From contig NC_134850.1 in assembly GCF_965363235.1 (NCBI RefSeq), positions 35,561,102-35,625,101 on the forward strand: a DNA stretch of 64,000 nt. The letters run 5' to 3'. Origin of the DNA: Mytilus galloprovincialis (Eukaryota; Mollusca; Bivalvia; Mytilida; Mytilidae). The position numbers and the translations under genes are program-made. The notes under the pieces were generated by a model. The model was not told the origin of the DNA and made no database searches. It worked only from the letters and a program-made list of their open reading frames with translations. Of the stretch, positions 1 through 8,983 are shown piece after piece (position 1 is the stretch's first letter; each line of letters opens with the position of its first letter).

Positions 1-1640
1 GCAAGCATAGTCTATTTCTATAAAGTCAAGCAGATATTTTTTTTATATCTGAAAAAAAAACTACCATGTAAAGAAATATGCAATTAAAGGCCGAAAATAA
101 CCCCAAAAATTCAACATTGACAGATTTTGAACAATCAAATGTTTAAGTATTGGTCAGAATATAGGGATCTGTTGTACTTTAACAATATCATAATAACAAT
201 AAAGTGACCTTAATTTTGGGCAAGGTAAATGGCATGAAGCCAAATGTATCAACTTCTATTGTACGAATGGGATAAACTGACCTTTCAATTCTCAAGGCTA
301 AATAAGTATTTTATAGGCTAAATACAAACTTACCTTTCAAGGTAGAGTTGTTATCTGAGTGATACCGGTGTTACTCAAGTCCCCATAAATAATTTTTTTT
401 TTTTTTTTTGTATGACAGTCTGCTGTTAAATGTATTCACGACAAGAAATAGCACTCTCTATTTTTGACGGATAATTTTCACAACAAAACTTCTGGAAAGC
501 AAGAGATACACATTTGCCCTATTTATAAATAATGCCGTTTCAAGTTATTGAACATTGTTAAAATTCTTTGTACTATGTATATCTAGTTTTCTGAAGCATT
601 GTTCTGCAATGCAAGTTTTCAAATATTCGGTTGTGAACGTTCTTTTGAAAAACGTATTGTTTTCATTTTTTTACTGACAATGAACGAACAGAGGTAAGGG
701 AAACACTACACTGAAAAATAACGACTAAAAACCCCTCAAAAACGGAAGGTAAATGATATCGAAAATATATTCCTGTGCTGAACATAAGCAGTGATGTTGA
801 TAAAGATGGAAACAAAACTTTGCAACAAAGGAGACATTTCAGCTTCCCGAATGTGAAATTTTACATTTCTGAGCAGCACAATATTAGCAGCGCCTGCATA
901 CATAATATATATCTCCAAGTTGATACACTATTCAAAAGCTTGTACTTCCTATCATGATTTCATGTATAGAGGATTGCTGCTCACAAGAAAATTACTTAAC
1001 CATGAGTTCCAAGTCGTGAATTTAAAACCATACCTATGTAAATTACACGAACACCATCACTAGCTGGATGACCGTTACTGAATATCCTTTTCACAGATGA
1101 TAGCAGATATGTTCAAAATTTTGTTACTACAATCCAGTCGCCTTTTCCTCAAATTTGAACTACCGAATCAGACCTATTTCCGGGTTTATACTAACTTGAT
1201 CAACACAACGGGTGAAGCATGGATCTGTTTACTTTTCTTACCCTTTCGGTGCACATAAGAAAACCCCCTGTTTTTTGTGAGGTTTTTGGTTTCTCCGTCG
1301 TTTTAAGGTGTACTATTGTTTGTCCTTTGGTCTTTTTCTTTTAGCTATGACGATGTCAGTACATTTTCGACTGATGAGTATGTATGTCACTTTGGTAGAT
1401 TTTGCCTCTTTTGTAGTGAATCACAGTTTAAATGTCCGGCTGTTTTAATCGCTTTCTACATGTAGCCTTAATGGGTTTACTAAACATGTAACCCATGAAA
1501 ATCAAACTATAAAATAGATATCTTATAATTAAAAGTCAAAACTGAATAAAAGTATTATACTAGAGATTTCAAAGGGGAGAGTCATCAATACTGTTTAAAT
1601 ATGAAGGAATAAGGATAGCAGATGGGGACGTCAACACTGT
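1..1640. other. AT-rich stretch, no gene seen
   Basis: No coding region can be supported. The only open frames are two short overlapping ones on opposite strands near 736-957, with no recognisable motif. The DNA is AT-rich with homopolymer runs, such as the T run near 391-409. It lies beyond the 3' end of the minus-strand lectin-like gene. Confidence 0.6.
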
Positions 1641-1754
1641 ATAATGAAATAACTACAAAGATACAACAAATTGACAAAAGAGTAGAACATAGCCTTTGGA
1701 TCTCAATGGTCTTCAACGCAGCGAGGCAATTCGAGATTTAATTAAAAATCATAA

Positions 1755-2552
1755 ACAGTAAACTGCATTTAACCCTATGTATTATTTTTACCCATGTTGG
1801 CCATCTTGGTTCGCGTGCGGAGTCATTGGACACATTTTTAAAACTAGATACTCTAATTATCTAATTAGGATTGTGGCCAAATTTGGTTAAATTTGTCTCA
1901 GTAGTTTCAGAGGAGAAGATGTTTGTTAGAGATTCAAAAATTTACAAAAAATTGTTTCAAATTGACTATCAAAGGCAATAACTCCTTAAGGGATCAACTG
2001 ACAATTTTGATCATTTGACTTAATTGTAGATCTTACATAACTGAACATTAATGTTGTTTACAGTTTATCTCTATCAATAATAATATTCAAGATAATAACC
2101 AAAAACGGCGAATTTTCCTTAAAATAACAAATTCAGGGACAACAACACAACAACGGGTTGTCCAATCAACTGAAAATTACAAGACAGATAGATCTTGACC
2201 TGATAAACAAATTTACCCTATGTCAGATTTGTTCTATATGATTTTGTTTCAGAGATATAAGCCAATGACTACATTTTACCCTTATGTTCTATTTTTAGCT
2301 ATGGCGGCCATCTTGGTCGGTTGGCCGGGTCACCGGACACATTTTAAAAACTAGATACCCCAATGATGATTGTGGCCGAGTATTATTAAATTTTGCCTAG
2401 TAGTTTGAGAGGAGAAGATATTTTTAAAGTTAACAGACGGACGATGGAGGACGACGGACAACGACGGACGACGTAGGACGAGGACGAAGGATGACAGACG
2501 CCTAGTAATGAGAAAAGGTTCACTTGGCCCTTTGTGCCAGGTGAGCTAAAAC
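1755..2552. repeat. dispersed repeat with two related modules
   Basis: Two stretches about 500 bp apart (roughly 1773-1930 and 2275-2425) share the same order of words: 'gccatcttgg', 'gacacatttt', 'aaaactagata', 'gattgtggcc', 'gaggagaagat'. The second copy is followed by a GACGGACGAC-type simple repeat (about 2432-2500). The unit ends with a short palindrome-like stretch, ggccctttgtgccaggtgagc. This looks like a decayed non-autonomous element or an internally duplicated repeat. Family and exact ends are unknown, and the small open frame across it (2386-2667) is not a gene. Confidence 0.6.
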
Positions 2553-3048
2553 AAGGGTGGTGTAAATATATGAAGATTGGGACTAGATTGGATCGAGGAG
2601 GAAATGAAAATATACAACGTCTGACTACATACCCGAAGGAATTGTTGAATAAATGGTATACCTGCAAATGTAAGCAGTATCAAAAGAACATTTGAAATGA
2701 CTAAAAGTTATCAGAATTGAGATTCACTTTTTCAACTTTATATGAAATGAGAACTAATAAATGGTGTTTTATTTTTTGGTATCTGTATTGCTCTAATTCG
2801 TTAACAGATTTGTCGACCATTACATCGGTTCATAGTAATTTCTAACCTTAACACTTAAATTATTTTACATGAAAACTTACAACGATAAACAAAGCCTGGA
2901 CCGATACATTAAGAAATGAAAAAAAAGCCCGAATATACCATGCATAAATTACATAAAACTTTTAAAAACAACTTGTTCTCTGTTAGGATTCCCGGTTTCT
3001 AATAAACTAGTGCCCGTAAACACAGTGTACAAGTTAATTTATAAGATG

Positions 3049-3054
3049 TTTATT
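3049..3054 (-). promoter_or_regulatory. poly(A) signal of the lectin-like gene
   Basis: Forward TTTATT reads AATAAA on the minus strand. It lies about 115 nt downstream of the stop codon of the last coding exon (3169-3409), a normal 3' UTR distance. Inferred from position and motif only. Confidence 0.5.
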
Positions 3055-3168
3055 CAAACATTTAATGCAGGCAGATGCACAACACTTTTTTCCTTTGCAA
3101 TTGTCATGACAATGTTAAGTAAGTAATTCCTTAAAGTATTATTACAAAATACACCAATGCAGTCACTT

Positions 3169-3409
3169 TTACAGATTTGACACTTTTGGTGCTCTATAGT
3201 TCACTTGTTCGTATGTGTTACCGACAGCTTCTTCATATGAAGGTAGAGCACAATCGTACGTTGTATCTACTCTGTCTCCCATTGGGGTGCTGTATCCTGG
3301 ATTTGAAAAGGAAATCTGGTACATGTATATACCAGGGTTTTGATCTTGGTCATACGACAAATGGTTTCTGTGAGGCGTCGGGTTCGGTCTTTGTTCGCGT
3401 TTGTTCAAT
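3169..3409 (-). CDS. last exon of lectin-like membrane protein: cytoplasmic tail
   Basis: This is the 3' coding exon, preceded on the minus strand by a good acceptor (ttctgtttag). It enters in phase 2, which matches the transmembrane exon at 4253-4331; the split codon gives Arg. It encodes about 79 residues that are polar and have no membrane segment. Short tyrosine motifs are visible: LPSYEEAV, which resembles a WW/Nedd4-type PxY site, and YEQV, which fits the YxxPhi endocytic pattern. The region is rich in Pro, Asn and Tyr, so a cytoplasmic signalling or sorting tail is a reasonable reading. There is no ATG inside the frame, as expected for an internal/3' exon. The frame ends with TAA at 3169-3171. 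The link to the upstream exons is inferred from splice phase and topology. Confidence 0.7.
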
Positions 3410-4252
3410 CTAAACAGAATTGCAAAATAGAATAAAAAGGTATTTGATAGATTCGTTCATGTTAATCATTAAGTATTTTATTCAAAATAAAATTTTAACG
3501 ATATCTCTTTAAATGTCATTGTCCTTAATTATGATTATTGTTGAAAAATAATTAAAAAAAAAATTAAACACAAAGGAATTCACGGTAACCTATTAGAGAC
3601 ATACATACTCAACAGCAAAAGAAACGAAACACCTCCATTAATTTCGTTGGTGTAAACATGTCTTCTGCATGTAATTTTGTCAAATTGATTAAGAATTAGT
3701 CAAAAGTTTGACATGTTACTGAAGTTATCCACACCAAATGCCTCTGTGAAGATGTGAATTTTCTTAATTCAAATTGTTGACATTATAAAAGAAACAACAT
3801 TTTAATTTAAAAACAACATGGTTGTTTCTAATTGTTTTTGAAAACTTAAGTTCGGGGTATCTCTTTTTTTCTTGAAAACAACAATAATGACTGTATTTAT
3901 AGTTTAACCTAATAATTAATGCGTTGACTATAAATGATTGATTCATCTGATCGAAATATTTATCAGATAATCCAACTCCTACTTTTTTACGTTTTACTTT
4001 TAAATTCGAGCGCCACTGCTGAGCCTCTAAGAAAAGTGTTTTATGTATCTTGACCTATATAGACAATATATATGTACACGGGGGTATTTGGTGAATGTTG
4101 TTCATTCTGTGATGATTTTTTGTTCAGAGTATTTGCTTTCTTTACTTTTTCTGGTGAGCAATTTGATTCTGTCTTCTGCTAAAGTAGTATATGTTTGATT
4201 TCAAAGAATAAGTAACATTTATAATTTAAGAAAAGTGAGCTATTAAACTAAC

Positions 4253-4331
4253 CTAGACTTTATAACGGAAATCAGAGCAACAATCGCTATGAACGATGTG
4301 ATGCCTATAGCTATTTCTAATCCAATTTTAA
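4253..4331 (-). CDS. transmembrane exon of lectin-like membrane protein
   Basis: This 79-bp exon is bounded on the minus strand by an acceptor (tgtttcag) and a donor (gttag). It enters in phase 1 and leaves in phase 2. The translation is one hydrophobic helix of about 20 residues (core EIAIGITSFIAIVALISVI) followed by Lys-Ser-Arg, a typical stop-transfer charge. The positive residues lead into the tail exon, predicting a type I topology with the tail inside the cell. A diverged copy of this exon plus flanking intron lies at 44967-45051. That independent duplication supports this being a real exon rather than a chance hydrophobic frame. Confidence 0.75.
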
Positions 4332-4829
4332 CTGAAACATATAACAAACCTTAAATGTAATTGACATTTAATTTGTTAGCGCATTTTGGTGGAATCCGAA
4401 TGCAATGTGATATTTTTCTAAACGAATACTACCACACAAGTGCCAGGAAAACCGGTTAACGTTTGAAAGCAGATACACAACAAGGACCAATAAAGCCTGT
4501 TTAAACGATCTAAAGTAATCATTTTTCGAGAGAAATTTAACTTTAGTTGTGTAATACTACATCATTCATGAAATAAAAATTAAGAAGCAAGATGTATAAT
4601 ATTTCTTTTGTACTACTACATTTGTTTCCTGTAAATTGTAATTTGTTTTACATTTTATAATAATTGGAATGTTAAACACATACAAAAACATAAACATATT
4701 ACGAAAGTAACAACACAGATCGTTTTTAGCGTATTCTGATTGATTTAGAAGGCTTCAAAAATATCAAGTATATAATCTCATATATCTTTTGATTTTTTTT
4801 TTAAACATATCATAAAAATGTGTACATAC

Positions 4830-4928
4830 TTTGCTTGTTGTTTTGGTTGTCGTTGTTGATTTGATGATTGTTGTCTTTGTTGTCATCATCGTCATTTTTA
4901 TTGTCCTTATAAGTTGCTTGTGAATCAG
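4830..4928 (-). CDS. Asn/Asp-rich linker exon of lectin-like membrane protein
   Basis: This 99-bp exon on the minus strand lies between an acceptor (tatataaag) and a donor (gtatgt). It is phase 1 at both ends, so it can be included or skipped without breaking frame. It encodes 33 residues dominated by Asn, Asp, Lys and Gln, with a run of acidic residues in the middle. The composition suggests a flexible extracellular linker next to the membrane. No equivalent is seen in the broken tandem copy at 45-48 kb, so the exon may be optional or newly acquired. Its low complexity keeps confidence moderate. Confidence 0.55.
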
Positions 4929-5617
4929 CTTTATATAGAAGAGAAATATGTAATATCTTAAAAAACAAAAACTGACAGGATTTTATTTGTCATAGTTTAA
5001 TTTAGCTAGGTTACGGTGATATGTCAATACAACCAGTGAAATAACCAAACGTAATTAAATATTTGTGATAAACAAAAATCAACCAATTGTCGATATTCTT
5101 ATCAGTCCGGAATGCGGTTCGATAAAATTGCTTCCCTTGTTTATTTCGCTCTCCTGTCAAATCATGTAATTTCGCTACCTCCAATGGTAGACGCTACAAC
5201 GATGGGTGTCGTCAAGAAAAGTACGATTAAAGGAATCAGCTAGGAATTAGACGATCACCATTGGTATAGGTGAGTTGTTTAATAGTTGTTGCTTTGGGAT
5301 AAATGCATGTTTTGGATTTATTCATAATCAGGAATAGCTGGAAAGGAAAGAAACGTGTTGCTACGTGAACCCGGAAAGGCCGGGACGAATTTTAAAAAAA
5401 AATCTAGAGACGATCGTTCTGAGTGTGCCACCTACACATTCAAACGTGTACACAAGCACAGTATTCCCTATCTATGTAATGTGTTTTCATAATTATGTGA
5501 TATAGGGCAAAAAAAGGTAGCAGCTTTTTGTATCTTGTTGTTAAGCATTTCCAGGGGAGATAATGTTATTTTTCACGGTGTGTTCGATTGGTTTGTTACA
5601 TTGTAACATTATATAAT
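4929..5617. other. intronic sequence, no feature seen
   Basis: This stretch is part of the proposed long intron of the lectin-like gene and leads up to the LTR retrotransposon insertion. No open frame or recognisable RNA was found. Short words near 5460-5530 are shared with 37310-37390 (for example 'gggcaaaaaa.gtagcag'), which hints at a fragment of a dispersed repeat. Confidence 0.5.
5614..5617. repeat. target-site duplication, left copy (TAAT)
   Basis: The TAAT directly before the 5' LTR is repeated at 11701-11704 directly after the 3' LTR. A fifth base does not match, so the duplication is 4 bp. This is short enough that chance contributes, but it falls exactly at both LTR ends. Confidence 0.75.
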
Positions 5618-6222
5618 TGTTATGATATTGTAATTATTATGTTTATTTATGTTGGCCTAATTTGTGTTGTATGGCCTGATAGTTGTTTACCAAATAATCT
5701 TATAATTGTGCAGTTTAGGAATCACTGGAACAATCACAGAATGATTGGAACTTTCTAGAATGATCCTTATAAAAGATGCGTAATTTAAACTTCTACGTTA
5801 TTCCAGAAACTTCCGTTGTAACTTTCCAGGATTTTCCACAATGTTCCATTATAGAGTGTTCTAGAATTTTCCATTGACAACACTATATATACAGACACTA
5901 AAGTTAAACTCTCATAATTAAACTTGGACATAGACATTGATAGACATTAGTATTCACAGCATTTGGATTGACACTTTTATTCTACAAACAATATCATACT
6001 GGATTGTGACATTAGTAGTGAACGTAATATTCAAATTGGATTCCGAAAGATTTCCGGATACAGATAAAGATAACAGATTGGACTCATATTTTGACAGTTA
6101 AGTTAACAGTTATATTTGTGTAATACCTTTTGTAAACTTTTGTATATTAAATATTGTTAAATTTTACTATTGATTTGTGTCTTTTGTTGGCTACAATTTA
6201 AAGGCGATTTCTGGCCGTAACA
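5618..6222 (+). repeat. 5' long terminal repeat
   Basis: The 605-bp repeat begins TGTTATGATA and ends GGCCGTAACA, giving the 5-bp terminal inverted repeat TGTTA/TAACA. By reading, it matches 11096-11700 at every base except one (t at 6111, a at 11589). A TATA-like stretch (ctatatatac near 5881-5892) could serve as the core promoter of the element. Confidence 0.95.
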
Positions 6223-6227
6223 GAAAT

Positions 6228-6246
6228 TGGGGGCTCGTCCTGGGAT
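6228..6246 (+). promoter_or_regulatory. primer-binding site, tRNA-Pro-like
   Basis: Five bases after the 5' LTR comes TGGGGGCTCGTCC (6228-6240), complementary to the 3' end of tRNA-Pro including CCA. This is the same primer sequence known from murine-leukaemia-type elements. After 13 perfect bases one extra T interrupts before GGGAT, so pairing would be 13 bases, or 18 with a bulge. Confidence 0.8.
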
Positions 6247-6313
6247 CTTAAAAATATTTTATTCATAATTTGTTTAGTATTTGTATTATAACTAGCCAAC
6301 AAAATTCTACAAA

Positions 6314-8983
6314 ATGGCATTTGATGCTGGTAAATTTTTGAAAACGCCAGACCTGGAGAGTTTTGATAATTTAAAGAAAGAGGAATTAGTGTTGCTTGCT
6401 AAACAACTGAAATTAGTTTTTAAAGTATCTATGAGAAAACAAGTTATAAAAAATTTGGTTATAGACAAATTAGTTGAATCAGAAATTTTAGGTGAAGAGG
6501 CTCTTGATCTTAAGGTTGAAAACGTTGACGCCTTTAAACTAAAACAGCTTGAATTAGAACATGAACTCAAATTAAAAGAACATGAATTTAAATTAAAACA
6601 AGCAGAGCTGGAAATGAAGGAAAGGTTGGAAATAGAGAAAAAAGAAAAAGAAGATGAATTTAAATTAAAAGAACTTGAAATGAGAGAAAGGCTAGAGATG
6701 GAAAAACTGAAAATTGAAATGGTCAAAGAAGAAAGCAACACTAAAGTCCAGTCGAAATCAGAATATTTTGATGCAGCAAAAAATATACGTTTGGTTCCCA
6801 GATTTTGTGAAAAAACAGTCGATAAATATTTTCCACAGTTTGAGAAAATTGCTCATAATTTGAATTGGCCAAAGCCATATTGGACTACAATGCTACAAAG
6901 TGTTTTTGAGGGTAAGGCCGCTGCAATATACTCCGCACTTCCATCAGAAAAAAGTTCCGATTATGACATGGTAAAACAGGAAGTTTTGAAAGCTTATGAG
7001 CTAGTACCAGAAGCATATAGACAGAAATTTAGATCTTATAAAAAGTTTGATTCACAAACCTATGTAGAATTTGCTCGAGAAAAAGAAGATCTATTTGATA
7101 AATGGCTTACTTCAAAGAAAACAGATAACAATTTTGATCAACTAAGACAATTGATGTTATTAGAAGAGTTTAAACAATGTGTTCATTCAGAATTAAAAAC
7201 ACATTTAGACGACAAAACTGTTGAGTCAATACATGATGCGGCTGTAATTTCAGATAATTATACCCTTTCACATAAAAGAAGTTTCAAGGGTCAAAATGTT
7301 AATACTTCCAGTGGAAATTACAAAAATCAAAGCACTGAGCATACTGATAGTAAGCCTGTTCCACAGAATAAGAGTCAGTCCAGTTATAATATGTCTTGTC
7401 CAAAATTTGATACTTTTGAGAAGAAGTCACTGACTTGTGCTTATTGTAAGAAGATTGGTCACCTGATGGCTGATTGTTTTAGACTCCAGAAGAAGAATGA
7501 ACGAGATAATAAGCCGAAGTCCAGTGCTTGTACGACACCTTATATTACCAGTACGGTGGAATGTCCTGCGAGTCAGGCTTTTAAGTCCAGTTTTTGTGAT
7601 TACATGGAGGAATATAAACCCTTTATGTCTGATGGGTTTATTTCTATTGTTGATGATACCACTCTTCAGCCTATTAAGATTTTACGAGACACTGGAGCTT
7701 CTCAGTCTTTATTGTTAGAAGGTGTGTTGCCTTTGTCCGAGAAGACTTCTGTTGGTGCCTCCGTTTTGTTACAAGGTGTAGAGTTAGGTTGTATAGATGT
7801 TCCTCTCCATCGTATTTATCTGAAGTCAGATTTGATAACTGGACCAGTTAATGTAGGTGTTCGTCCTAATCTCCCTGTTGAGGGTGTTACCTTATTGCTA
7901 GGAAATGATCTAGCTAGGAACAAAGTGGTTGCTGAACCAATTGTTACCAGTGAACCGGTAGTGGATGTTAAATCACCTGAAGATGATGCTGAATTATATC
8001 CAGCTTGTGTTGTTACTAGGGCGATGGCTAGAAAACAACAAGATGAGAATTTGCAAACAGACAAGTTTGATTACATGGACCTTTCTGACACTTTCATAGC
8101 TGATATTGAAGATCCTGGTAACTCAGAAAAGGCTATTATAAAACCACCTAGTGTTAACAAAAATGTTATTATGCCATGGCCAGATGTAAACAGCCATTCA
8201 TTAGACCGAAATAATTTACTCGAAGAACAACATAAAGACCCTGAGGTTCTTCAGCTCAGCCAGAGGGCTCAACCACAGGAGGAAGCAGACAAAGTGGCCG
8301 AATGCTATTACCATCAGGACAGTATTTTAATGAGGAAGTGGAGGCCTCCTGATGCTACCCCAGAGGAGGAATGGAGAGTGGTATACCAAGTTGTGGTGCC
8401 TAAAGTTTATAGGCAAGAAATTATTGGTCTTGCCCATGACACCCCCTTGGCTGGGCACTTAGGTATAAGGAAGACTTGCCTAAAAATATTGCAACATTTT
8501 TACTGGCCCAGACTTAGAAATGATGTCGCAGAATACTGCAAATCATGCCATATATGCCAGGTTGTTGGTAAACCTAACCAGAAAATACCACCAGCACCAC
8601 TTCTGCCTATTCCAGCCTTTGACGAACCTTTCAGCAGAGTTCTAATTGACTGTGTTGGACCTTTACCAAAGACCAAGACTGGAAATGCATATTTATTGAC
8701 AATCATGTGTACATCTACCCGCTTTCCTGAAGCTATTCCGCTCAGAAATATCAAGACACCTACTATCGTCAAAGCTTTGATCAAATTTTTCACATTAGTA
8801 GGACTTCCTAAGTCTATACAGTCCGACCAGGGATCAAATTTCATGTCAGGTTTATTTCAGCAAGTCGTATACCAGTTAGGGATTGCTCAGTACAGATCAA
8901 GTGCGTACCATCCAGAATCTCAAGGTGCCTTAGAACGTTTTCATCAAACGTTGAAGAACATGATTAGAACTTTTTGTCTTTAA
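6314..8983 (+). CDS. gag-protease-integrase part of the retrotransposon polyprotein
   Basis: Starts at the first ATG after the leader and has 889 codons before TAA at 8981-8983. Residues about 80-140 form a charged Leu/Lys/Glu heptad-like coiled coil. Residues about 215-320 look like the capsid C-terminal region related to the vertebrate SCAN domain. A CCHC zinc knuckle has C375, C378, H383 and C388. The aspartic protease motif DTGAS begins at D459. The integrase zinc-binding HHCC is H708, H715, C745, C748. The integrase core has D779, D838 and E874, with exactly 35 residues between the last two (DD35E). The frame stops shortly after the catalytic Glu. The same frame stays open directly after the stop and encodes the rest of integrase, so this was one polyprotein. 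The stop probably disables this copy; programmed readthrough at this place would be unusual because it lies inside a domain. Confidence 0.93.
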   Translation: MAFDAGKFLKTPDLESFDNLKKEELVLLAKQLKLVFKVSMRKQVIKNLVIDKLVESEILGEEALDLKVENVDAFKLKQLELEHELKLKEHEFKLKQAELEMKERLEIEKKEKEDEFKLKELEMRERLEMEKLKIEMVKEESNTKVQSKSEYFDAAKNIRLVPRFCEKTVDKYFPQFEKIAHNLNWPKPYWTTMLQSVFEGKAAAIYSALPSEKSSDYDMVKQEVLKAYELVPEAYRQKFRSYKKFDSQTYVEFAREKEDLFDKWLTSKKTDNNFDQLRQLMLLEEFKQCVHSELKTHLDDKTVESIHDAAVISDNYTLSHKRSFKGQNVNTSSGNYKNQSTEHTDSKPVPQNKSQSSYNMSCPKFDTFEKKSLTCAYCKKIGHLMADCFRLQKKNERDNKPKSSACTTPYITSTVECPASQAFKSSFCDYMEEYKPFMSDGFISIVDDTTLQPIKILRDTGASQSLLLEGVLPLSEKTSVGASVLLQGVELGCIDVPLHRIYLKSDLITGPVNVGVRPNLPVEGVTLLLGNDLARNKVVAEPIVTSEPVVDVKSPEDDAELYPACVVTRAMARKQQDENLQTDKFDYMDLSDTFIADIEDPGNSEKAIIKPPSVNKNVIMPWPDVNSHSLDRNNLLEEQHKDPEVLQLSQRAQPQEEADKVAECYYHQDSILMRKWRPPDATPEEEWRVVYQVVVPKVYRQEIIGLAHDTPLAGHLGIRKTCLKILQHFYWPRLRNDVAEYCKSCHICQVVGKPNQKIPPAPLLPIPAFDEPFSRVLIDCVGPLPKTKTGNAYLLTIMCTSTRFPEAIPLRNIKTPTIVKALIKFFTLVGLPKSIQSDQGSNFMSGLFQQVVYQLGIAQYRSSAYHPESQGALERFHQTLKNMIRTFCL

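Noticed and set aside
736..957. Two overlapping 60-codon frames on opposite strands
   Set aside because: Short, mirrored on both strands, no motif and no splice or promoter support.
2386..2667. 93-codon minus-strand frame
   Set aside because: Lies across the GACGGACGAC simple repeat and the end of a dispersed repeat; composition reflects the repeat.
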